This document shows, in pieces, positions 34,451-43,735 of a stretch of 64,000 nt of DNA. This DNA comes from Takakia lepidozioides (lineage: Eukaryota > Streptophyta > Takakiopsida > Takakiales > Takakiaceae). The number at the start of each line of letters is the position of its first letter. The first letter of the stretch is position 1. Both the position numbers and the translations under genes were made by a program. The stretch spans positions 43,662,042 to 43,726,041 of the forward strand of contig CM060734.1 in NCBI GenBank assembly GCA_030704615.1, written 5' to 3'. The notes under the pieces are model-generated. The model ran no database searches. It was not told the origin of the DNA and worked only from the letters and a program-made list of their open reading frames with translations.

Positions 34451-35640
34451 AGTCATTCACCTTGGCGGAGACAGTGTCAACGCCATCCATGGCACCTAGT
34501 TCTCGCCCGACAATTACCGAGGCGGAGGTTTCTATGCCATTGGGGAGAGCTACACGTGCAGCAGCGACACCTACTGCCAAGGCTAGTGCAGCCGGTGTGT
34601 TGTTGGGGGCAGCCACCTCTGTATGTCAAGCCCCACTGTTCTCGGCAACCATGATTGCGACGCCGGGGGTAAGACCAGCTGCAGTGTTCAGACTAGCAGC
34701 AACACTCTGTGAGAGTGGGGAGGTCACTTCATCTTCTGCGGAGTTACTGGAAGGTGTAGTGGCAGAGGGATCCTCGGATTTGAGGGTCAAGACTGCCACG
34801 GCTGCGCCATGGCAAGCTGCAGCTACCAGGTTGACGGAGCTACCAGCTAGGCCAGCCTTTGAGCGCGCCATGGTGACACCTGGAGTTGTCTTGTTAGACA
34901 ACCAGGATGGCATTTTCTCTTTGAGTGGACCGGCAGGCAAGAAGTACCGGCCACTGCGGGTCTTGTTGGACTCGGGAGCCCAGCCACGGATGTTGGGCAA
35001 AGCTACTATTGCAGATTTGGGCCTCATGGAGGCGGATATGGAGCCTTGTCCTTTCCAGATACAGACATCTCTGGGAGGATCAGAGCAGGCTCGGGGCATG
35101 ACATGGCATCAGTTGGCCATTAGACTGCATCCGGATCATCCTGTAGATGGCTCAGTGATGCGGGTCAAGGCCATTGTGACAGACGCGGTCTCTTACGATG
35201 TCCTCGTTGGTGGGGCAGTGTTATATCCCATGGGCTTCACCCTGGACTTTTGGGAGGAGTCAGCATCCTACAGGCCTGGATGGCAGTCAGGGGATGGTCG
35301 TCGTGCACAGCTCCATGTGACATTCATTGGGGGTATTGCGGCTGCCCAACGGGGCAAGATGCCAACACTAGCCGCTTTTACAGCTGCAGTTAGTTGGCCT
35401 GGAGAGTTGCTGGAAGACAATGCCCATGCAGAGGATGTGCCACCTCCAGCAGAGCAGGATGACATGCATGGTATGGCGGAGTTGCCTGCCATGGTTGCTC
35501 ACACTCCATTGTGGGGTACGAGCAAGGATTTGCAGCAGGTTGCTGATCGACGGGTGCAACAAGCCTGGGTAGAGGCTTTTGTACCATCAAGAGAGGAGGA
35601 GAGTGCGGGTATTGCACCAGGACCACCTCAGTTGTCACCA
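34451..35640 (+). pseudogene. Aspartic protease region of element M
   Basis: Same frame as the downstream methyltransferase. After an Ala/Thr-rich linker, the retropepsin loop VLLDSGAQPRMLG at about 34960 carries the catalytic DSG, and the domain closes with YDVLVGGAVLYPMGF at about 35200. A His/Asp-rich linker leads into the methyltransferase. In the family the protease would be released from a Gag-Pol polyprotein. Confidence 0.8.
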
Positions 35641-35649
35641 TGGGATACC

Positions 35650-36642
35650 ACACCTATTGTGTGGCAGTATCCGGATGAAGGCATTTGCCTTCTAGACTTG
35701 TCTGGCGGGATCAGCACCGGATTGGCTGCTGTGCTACAGGCAGGTGTGCGGGTAAGGCGTTACCTGTATGTGGAGAGGGATGAGACTGCACGACGCGTCT
35801 CACTGCGCCATGTGGCTCAGTTGGTACAGCAGTACCCTGACTTGTTGCCTGTGTCTGCAGTTCGTGGATACCAACAAGCCTTGTCAGCAGACATTTCCTT
35901 GTTGGGGGTACAGGATTTGGAGCAGGTTGGCTCCATTGATCTGATAGTGGCAGGTTGGCCCTGCCAAGGGCATTCATCAGCCGGGCATGGCAATGGATTG
36001 CGAGACTCGAGGACGGGTCTGTTTTGGGAGATGATGCGGGTTTTGCGCCACTTGCAGCTTCATCAAGCTGTATCTCCAACATACATCTTGGAGAATGTGC
36101 CACTGATGGGTGATTCTCGGGCCAGGGTGATGGCCAGTGTGCATCAAGTCCGGTCGTGGCTTGGGTCAGCAGTGTTGCTGGATGCAGCTGCAGTGGGGTC
36201 ACGGACTCATCGTCCACGGCTTTGGTAGACTAACTTGATGCCACCCGCACTGCTCAAGCGTGCATTTGATGGGGTGCAGCGGCCAGCACACCTCACCGTG
36301 GATGGCATTTTGGACACAGGGAGGCAGTCTCAACGTGTGAGACACGATGACCGTTTGCCTTTGGCAGTGGTCAACAGGGTGGGTCAACCACGAGCAGCAT
36401 TACCCACACTGCTCAGCTTCCCAGGATCCCATGCTTTTCGGGATGGTGGACCTGGCCTCTTGTGGGATAGCCAGTTGCAACAGCTAGTGGAGCCTAATGC
36501 CGACGAGCGAGAGCGGGCTATGGGATTTTCCACTGGGACCACGGCGGTGCCTTCTCTTTCTGAGGCATCACGTCGTCAGGTGTTGGGGCAAGCAATGGAT
36601 CTCAATTGCTTGACCTGGATTATCAGCTTGGCTATGGCTTAG
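35650..36642 (+). pseudogene. C5-cytosine DNA methyltransferase domain of element M
   Basis: A methyltransferase between protease and RT. Motif I is LLDLSGGISTGLAAVLQAG (35690-35745), with a spacing reminiscent of DNMT3/DRM; ERD at about 35774 fits motif II. Motif IV is AGWPCQGHSSAGHG (about 35950) with the catalytic Pro-Cys. Motif VI is LENVP (about 36088). Motif VIII-like HRPRLW precedes a TAG at 36226-36228, where the family expects Trp. The frame resumes through about 36642, covering a target-recognition-like part and motif IX/X (SEASRRQVLGQAMD). It would methylate cytosine in DNA. The core is complete apart from this one stop. DNA methyltransferases in retrotransposons have been reported from charophyte algae and dinoflagellates. 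Confidence 0.88.
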
Positions 36643-37050
36643 CAACGTAGAGTGCAGAGTGCACTTCCCTTGACGATCTCTCTGCCTACCGAGATGGTAC
36701 AGGCAGCGAGTGGGGGCGAGCCGGTGAGGACCACGGGGTGTAGACATCCATGGCACACGTGGGAGGTGCTCGAGGTTCAGAGGGAGTTGGCAGCCAAGGC
36801 AGCTGTGATGGATGAGGTTGGGGATTCTTCTCGGGATGAGGAGGTTCTCAATGATGAGATGATGGGGCAGGATGAGGCCTTGTCATTGACTGAGCAGGAA
36901 GGGAGTACTGCTCAAGAGGTTGCAGCATAGCAACCACGGGACGCGTCCTCTATCTCTAAGCCCACTGGACTTAACGTTGCAGTTACGGAGGACAATTGGG
37001 AGCCTGACATTGGACCCATTGTCACCGGAGGAGAGATACGACATATACGG
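36643..37050 (+). pseudogene. Acidic linker between methyltransferase and RT (element M)
   Basis: Same frame as the methyltransferase, with TAG stops at 36640-36642 and 36928-36930, each one transition from CAG. Rich in Glu and Asp (DEVGDSSRDEEVLNDEMM). No domain recognised. It probably belongs to one continuous polyprotein, but the 36640 stop could also be a genuine C-terminus. Confidence 0.5.
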
Positions 37051-37868
37051 CGGTTCCTGAGGGCTTACAGGAATTGCTTTGCCTTCAGTTTGAAGGACTT
37101 GGGAGCACTGAAGGGTCAAGAGATCGTATTGAGTTGGCCACTGACACGCCAATCTTTCGGAGACCCTATAGATACAGTGACATGGAGAGGTCTTTGATTC
37201 AGATGAGGACTCAAGATCTCTGGGAGGCAGATTTGGTGGAGCTCTCTGGTGGAGAGTATGTTTCAGCCACAGTGATGCCAGCCAAGAAGGATGTCTATGG
37301 CAATTGGACGGAGAGACGTATGTGCGGTGATTACCAGCCTGTAAATCGTCAGACCAAGTCCGATAGGTATGCCATGCCGACACCAGAGGAGATCTTTGAT
37401 GCCATTGGGCATTCCAAGGTCTTTAGCACGTTGGATTTACGATTCGGATATCACCAGTTGCCGATCAAGGAGGCGGATAAGCAAAAGACGGCATTCTGGG
37501 GGATCAATGAGCACGGGAAGGATTGCCTATACCAGTGGCGGTTCTTACCATTTGGGCTTAAAAACGTTCCTGCTGAGTTTCAAAGAGTCATGGACAGGAT
37601 TCTAGCAGGGGTGGAGTTTGCTCGGTGCTACATAGATGACATCATCATCTTTAGTGCTACGATGGAGGAGCATGAGAGACACCTTCAGGGGGTATTTGAG
37701 CACTTGAGAACGCACGGATTGAAGTTACATCCGGGCAAGTGCAAGTTTTTCCACAACCAGATTGAGTATCTGGGTCACATGATATATCCTGGAGGATTGG
37801 GGGTACAGCAGACTAAGGTAGTGTCCATTGCACAGGTTCCACGCCCCACGGATGTGAGCCGAGTTTGA
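37051..37868 (+). pseudogene. Reverse transcriptase of element M
   Basis: Gypsy RT. Segments: FRRPYRYSDMER, VMPAKKDVYGNWTERRMCGDYQPVN, FSTLDLRFGYHQLPI, FLPFGLKNVPAEFQR and the catalytic box CYIDDIIIFS at about 37626. The frame differs from the upstream block (shift near 37100) and ends in TGA at 37866-37868, one transition from CGA; the next residues (AFMGLANYYRRFVKGF) continue in the same frame. Divergent from the RT of A and B, so a separate lineage. Confidence 0.88.
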
Positions 37869-38771
37869 GCTTTCATGGGGTTAGCAAACTATTACAGACG
37901 GTTTGTTAAGGGATTTAGTGCCATTGCAAAGGCTCTAACCAAGCTGACCAAGGTGGACCAGGAGTAGCAGTGGGAAGATGAGCAAGAACAAGCTTTTCAA
38001 GAGCTCAAGGCGAGGCTGACCTCGGCGCCCATCTTGAGACGACCTATCAGGGGGCGTCCTTTTCAGCTGCATACAGATTGGAGCATGCTGGGGCTTAGAG
38101 CGGTGCTCACACAGGTGGATGATGAGGGAAGCGAGTTCGTAGTGGCTTATGCTAGCTGCTCGAACAATGCTGCAAAGTCTAAGTATAGCTCATATGAGGG
38201 AGAATGCTTAGCTGCAGTGTGGGCCGTGGCACACTTCAGGTGCTATCTATACGGTAATCTCTTCACCCTTGTCACGGATCACCAACCACTCAAGTGGTTC
38301 ATGGAGTCAGACAAGCTTACGGGGAAGCTTGCACGGTGGGCACTCATCCTTCAAGAGTATGACTTTCAGGTGGTGCATCGACCGGGTTTGGTCAATCGCA
38401 ATGCAGATGGGTTGAGTCGCAATCAATGCACGAGCCAGCAGGATGACACTGGAGCTCAGTGGCATGGTGAGACGGACAAGGAGATGGTGCCCGGATGGCA
38501 TGCATCTGCATTTCTGTGTATCTTGGCAGCGGAAGGCCAGGTTGGACCAGCAACAGGGATGACTGTAGATCAAGTGTCTGAGGACCCTGAGGCCAGCAAT
38601 GAGCAAGGTGGCGCCAAAGATATACATGAGGATTTAGTTGTGTTGGACTACCTCCGCACTGGAGACACTACAGCCACTGTGACTGCCAAGGAGAGGGATC
38701 AGATCCTACAACGAGCCAAGAGGTTCAAGTGGGAGGGGACACACCTGCTCCGAGTGTGGGAGGATGGTTGA
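37869..38771 (+). pseudogene. RNase H of element M
   Basis: In frame with the RT. After the connection and a TAG at 37965-37967, the RNase H domain shows LHTDWSMLGLRAVLTQ (first Asp), YEGECLAAVWAVAHFRCYL (Glu), VTDHQPLKWF and the tail RPGLVNRNADGLSR. A linker leads to a TGA at 38769-38771, again one transition from CGA, and the integrase follows in the same frame. Confidence 0.85.
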
Positions 38772-39915
38772 GTGAGGATTGTGCCTCACCCAACACAGCG
38801 GGCACGGTTACTGCTGCGTGCCCACGAGGAGTTGGGGCATTTTGGGGTGCAACGCACCCATAGCCTACTGCAGGGGCAGTATTGGTGGCGTGGTATGCAC
38901 ACAAAGGTGCAACAATTTGTGGCTAGGTGCATGGTGTGTGACAGGGTGCGTGCTTCATTCAACGCCCCTACTCCACAATTGCACCCTCTTCCGATCATGG
39001 GATTGGGCTACAGGTGGAGTCTTGACTTCGCAGGGCCGTTGCACTGACCATGCGTCACAACAAGTACGTGTTGGTGATGGTGGAGCACTTCTCCAAATGG
39101 ATTGAGTTGGTTCCATTGCCTGATAAGGCTAGTGAGGGAGCTGCGTCTGCATCTTGGATTGTGTGCTTAGCCGATTCGGTGCTCCAGCTGAGGTACTCAC
39201 GGACCAAGGGAGAGAGTTATTGGGGGAGTTTCAGGCTTTGTGTGACAAGGCCTTGATAGACCACCGCACCACTTCTCGGGATCATCCTGAGGCCGATGGC
39301 TTGGCAGAGAGAGTTGTTCAGACAGTAAAGAGGGGTTTGCGCAAGTATGGCTTGCAGAAGGGACACCTAGGAGATTGGGACCTTCAATTACCCTGGTTAG
39401 CCATGGGCTACAGGTTCAGCAAGCAAGCATCACTTGCCTCCTTCTCACCATACTTTCTTCTCTTTGGCCGAGAGCCGGATTTGCCTACATCCATTTGCAG
39501 AGAAGCTGCTACAGTTCTTAATCTTGACGATCCGGACGTGTGGGCACGTGCATGTGAGCAGCGTGCAGAGTTGTTCAAGAAAGTCATGCCCATGGCTTTC
39601 GAGAACCTTGCCATTGCACAACACCGTGATACGTTGAGGTATGCTACTATACGTGGTGGGGGCTATCGTCCTGGGGTTCGGAGAGTCAACCCTGGTGACT
39701 ATGTCTATCTGCAGCAGACTGCTCCTACGACCTTGGATGTGACTGCAGGACGTGTTATTTTGAGGGTTCGAGAGGTCTTGCCCTCAGGCGTCTTGGTCTT
39801 GGAGGGTCGGGATGGCATAACTTGGAAGGACCATGTGCGTAATTGTGCGCCATGTCACCTTCCGAATGTCGATGGCAGGATAGACCCAAACTTGGCAGTG
39901 GTATCTGCAGGTTTG
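38772..39915 (+). pseudogene. Integrase of element M
   Basis: HHCC zinc domain: HEELGHFGVQRTH, then CMVCDRV at about 38930. The DDE core shows WSLDFAGPL (about 39018), VLTDQGRELLGEF (about 39193) and ADGLAERVVQ (about 39293), so the three acidic residues are there, but frameshifts near 39045 and 39150 break it. The C-terminal domain includes VNPGDYVYLQQ, similar to the SH3-like module of Gypsy integrases. It is followed directly by the PHD first half. Confidence 0.85.
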
Positions 39916-39984
39916 AGGTGCATGTTGTGTGGGTCTGCTAGAGAGGCAGCCACCATGCTGGTGTGTGATCGATGCTCTTTGTGT
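39916..39984 (+). pseudogene. First half of the PHD finger of element M
   Basis: GLRCMLCGSAREAATMLVC then DRCSLC: the first two Cys pairs of a C4HC3 PHD finger. The coding ends at the inversion breakpoint (TGTGT, 39980-39984). The second half, starting WHMGC, is on the - strand at 33958. The two halves are in matching phase. Confidence 0.75.
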
Positions 39985-40347
39985 AGCTCCTGCTCCTCTG
40001 CTCCAGTACACCACAACCTTGTGGCTGAACACCTTGGTCCCCGGGGCTGTCTTTGGCTGTGTTCCAAGCCTAGCTTTCACCCACTTTGGTATTTCACTTA
40101 CAGCTGCAGAACTGCTGGCTCCAACAGAGTTCTGACTGTCCAAAGCGATATTGAGGCCCTCAACGCCAACTACAGCAGTCTGTTGTCTACTGCTAATGCC
40201 TGACTCCCAGTATGCAATCAACTCATCCAACTGTTCTCCACTCAAATCAGTCTGAGTTCCTTGGGAAACATAAATCCTGTCCCCTTGTGTGCACAGGCTA
40301 AGAGAAGAGACCTGCCCTTCAATTACGTCCTCATTTCCCCCAGCCAT
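39985..40347 (-). pseudogene. gag N-terminus of element M (in element orientation)
   Basis: From an ATG at 40347 the - strand encodes 121 codons ending exactly at the inversion breakpoint: an acidic start, GTQTDLSGEQLDELIAYW, and a basic patch (WVKARLGTQPKTAPGTK). The open frame beyond 39985 is a chance antisense reading of the PHD and integrase. Phase matches that of the zinc-knuckle frame at 33959. No known capsid signature is seen, so gag identity rests on position. Confidence 0.55.
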
Positions 40348-43074
40348 ACAAGGAGTACATCCCCAGATTTATCTCTCATGTAGACCAGAACAGGTTCTAG
40401 AAACATGATTGTGGATCTTTCATGGCACACTCACTCTCTAAAAATTCCATAGATTTTTAGCAGAGTCCCAAAAACAAAAACCAGGTCTAGCTAGGTAGAT
40501 ATCCCCTTTCTGCAGCTATCCCCTCAAAAACTGGGTCAAACGGAGCTCATTTGACAAAGATATGACCAACCAGGCTCTTTAAACATAACACATGTTTTTT
40601 TTTTTTAACAAGACAAAACAAATACAAGGGAAAACTTTTTTTTTTTTTTTTTTTTTTCAATACTTGTCTTGGTTCCCTGTTCCCTGGTTCCCTAAGAATT
40701 CCTTAGATTCTTAACTCAATCTCTCCACAGTGGAATTACCATGATAAAGGTAATGTCCTCATTGGTATGCCAGATTTTCAGAACGAGAACACCTTGTTGA
40801 AGCTGCTGCTATCAATGCCATCTTATCGTTGTTGTATGAGAGCCCATGTCTACTGCCCTGTCAGAGTGACCACAACCAGGATGGCTTTCCGCAACCATTC
40901 ATGTACTGGGCAAATACATATTAACCACAGCAATAAGACCATCACGTTCAATTTGTGATTTCCAAGGTGGTGCTAATACCTTCATCGACCATTGGCATAT
41001 ACCCCAAGAGCAGCCTGAAGATCGCCATAGCAGAGAGGGTTACAGTATACGCTGGTGCTGTAAACGCTCAAGCTCTCCAGGACCTCAAACACCATTCTAA
41101 ACTGGCTTAGGGTGGTTATTACATCCCCATGACCAGGGACATGCACAGAACCAAGGCGATGGGATGAAGCTGCCCCATCTTGAGAACTGATAGCGGGCTT
41201 CCAACTGAACGCAAAATCAAAAGGGAGAAGCTCGGCCTGGTGTACCACTTCAAGGACCAAGTGATATAATTGGACCTGCACCTGCTGGTGGCCGAAATGC
41301 CAAATGTACTACAATGTTTTTTTCCTTTTTGTCTCACAATTTCTAACTGCAACTCCGGATCAAAGCACCGCTGGTCATGTATGTAGAGCCTCACCTGGTC
41401 TTCCTTCACTAGGCTGCAATGTTAATATATGAGATCACCCCGTCTCACAAACATTAATGCCGCCACTGTCACCTAGACCTGATGCAAGACCTGATCGCAA
41501 AGCAGGCTACGCGGCTGGTCCTTCCCTGTGTACATCTATCTCAAGTCACACACGCCGCATCTCATGCTTCTACTGCTGATCAGCTTTTCCTTGCTGGACA
41601 GCAGCTTACGCACTTGCTAGAAAATCTAGCCTGACCCTGTCCATCCATTTGCTAAGATAAGAAAGCTTGCTTCCTCGCAATGTGCAGCTAGACAACCTCA
41701 CATCAACCAGCCCACAACTACTCCTTCATAGTGGCTGGCTATAGTCCAATTTGACAGTGTACTTGAAAAACGGGATGTGTTTCTTGTCTTTCCACACCCA
41801 CTCCCCGGAATCAAACTGGCGAAGGTAACTGGTGCCTGAAGGAACCAATGCAGGAAGGGGGTTGGTTGTAGGCCGTTCACGAGAGAAGGGTTCACCTGGC
41901 CTGTTGCTAGCAGAAAACCCTGATAGCATAGTATGGATTTTCCGGAATGTCAGCAAAGATTGGCCCGAAAAGGGAACCTGAGGGCCTGACCTTGAACTTC
42001 CAACCCTGCAGCAAATGGCCATTGCGAGAGACAGCAAACAATGCAGACTTGTTGCCCTGCAAATCGGAACTAACCCAAGCCGGGAGAGACCTAATATTTC
42101 ATGGAAAGGAAGCTAGTCCCACTCATGCTGGCGGAATATCGCTGGTCACCAAATCCCAGCCAGCGCTTTACCTTCGGTGGAACAATCCAACTCACAAAGA
42201 ATAGGCAGAGCAGAGGAGAGGAGAGGCTAGAGCAGAGGCTGATAGGTGGCAGACCTCCTAGCTCTCCAGCAGCCCGCCGTAGGTTGAACCTTCCACCCTG
42301 AGCCTAGCATGCTTGAAGAAGGGCGGGAATCTTCCAGCTCACTCCTTCTTCCTAGCCTCTACCAGCACCAGCGCAGGTATAAAACGGCTGTTAAGTAATG
42401 CTCAGCAGCCACCTGCAGTTGAGATAACATCAACTGTACCTTCTCCAATTGGGTTTACCAGCAACCTCATTTCCATTCGGCTGTGGCTCGACCTATTGTC
42501 GACTGCGAAAGACCATCGGATGCGCTGTAACACTACATCCCGAGCTTAGTCGAAAAGACTGAAACCCATGTCATCATCAGACTCCTCCTTTGCTTCCTGC
42601 TTTTCTCCGGCAGGTGCAGCAGCAGCACCTCCACCAGAGGAAGCCACCACAACCAGGGATGACGCCACCCCAAACTGTTTGCACTTCGTGATCCAGCCAC
42701 TCCCGACTGTTTTGGGTCCGAATCCAAAAGTTTACACGAGTCTCGTCTCCCTCCGTCCTAGTGAAAGAGAGTAGGGAAGCCAACTATCAAAGTCTTCAAC
42801 CCCCACACCTCTTGGTTTTCAAACTCACGAGCAGAGACGACAACTAAATCTGCGCACACAGCCCATGGAAACAGCAGGGCCAGATGGACTCCCGCCCCAA
42901 GATATATATTATAATAATGCTAAAACAAACATTGTATCTAGCTTAGCACCAGCACACTAGATAACGCTCATCTCTCTCGAGTGATAAACAAGCTAAAAAA
43001 AGGGACACACACTCTCAACACAAGAAATATGAAATCCATCGCTATCACTCTTTAAAATAGAAGTCGAGCCAGGG
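40348..43074. other. Long leader of element M
   Basis: About 2.7 kb between the gag start and the right LTR. There are two T runs (40595-40606 and 40636-40657) and several short frames on both strands (e.g. 41726-42037 and 42313-42549) without recognisable domains. On the - strand, CCCTGGCTCGACTTC next to the LTR could hold the PBS (TGGCTCGACTTC), but I cannot assign the tRNA. An additional decayed insertion here is possible. Confidence 0.5.
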
Positions 43075-43342
43075 GCACCCCACGCTATGGGGACTCCACC
43101 CCACAACAACCTACACTCCCATCATAAGTACACTCAGATCTAAACGCATGAAGGAGCTCGGTCGCGCAGGCTCAACTCGAGAGAGATGAGCTGCGCGACT
43201 GCCGCTCTCGTGAAGATAAGACGGTTCAGGTGTCAAACTAAACTTGACACCTGATTTAACACTTGACCTAAATCCAAGTGTTAAATACAAATAACTAGCT
43301 TTATTCTAGTTGTTTTCACACTGTGCTTATTTAACTTGACAG
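43075..43342 (-). repeat. LTR of element M, right copy
   Basis: Same 268-bp sequence as 33267-33534 with two transitions. In element orientation this is the 5' LTR. Confidence 0.85.
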
Positions 43343-43735
43343 AGGACTCAATAGAAACTCAATGGATAGAAATGCAATCTTTATATATGGTAGAACAAGA
43401 ACACAAGATGCTGGACTGGAACTAGAGAATACCTCAAGATTGTCTTGGCGAGACTGAGGGGTCCTATGTTTCGCCTCCTACTTATACTCCATACTCTAGT
43501 TCTCTAAAGGTCATTCCGGAGAAGCTTCCTTGGTGCTAAGGAAGTTTCTCGAGAAGTTTCCTAACCACTTACAGACAAAGCTTCTTAAGAAGTTTCTTTA
43601 TTTTGCAGAAAGTTTCTTGGGGAATTTCCTAGTTAGCTTAGGGATCTTTTAGAAATGTCTAGAAAGTGTGGCCCTTCATCAAGAGGTCTAGCATTGCTTT
43701 CGCATTCAGCGTGGTATCTCCTTCTGTTGTTTGCC
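43343..43735. other. Spacer between element M and the non-LTR element
   Basis: About 390 bp. It contains repeated GAAGTTTCTT-like segments (43540-43625). The - strand has a short open tail (about 43740-43659) ending LLMKGHTF, possibly the end of an old retroelement gene. No gene supported. Confidence 0.4.

Larger units (their letters stand above)
33267..43342 (-). mobile_element. Element M: Gypsy retrotransposon with a DNA methyltransferase, internally inverted
   Basis: Bounded by two 268-bp direct repeats (33267-33534 and 43075-43342) that differ at two positions, so the insertion is young. The flanking parts read on the - strand: the gag N-terminus lies beside the right LTR and the C-terminal tail beside the left LTR. 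The central 33959-39984 reads on the + strand, so it is inverted relative to the ends. Domain order after mentally undoing this is gag, protease, methyltransferase, RT, RNase H, integrase, PHD finger. No clear target duplication is seen; the left end abuts the LTR of copy A. Confidence 0.8.

Noticed and set aside
39784-39984. Extension of the - strand gag frame into the integrase region
   Set aside because: Left of the breakpoint it is antisense to a well-supported integrase and PHD coding sequence.
33267-43342. Reading the 268-bp repeats as LTRs of a simple + strand element
   Set aside because: The flanking gag N-terminus and PHD/C-terminal tail both read on the - strand and match the phase of the central segment only in the opposite orientation, so an inverted centre explains more.
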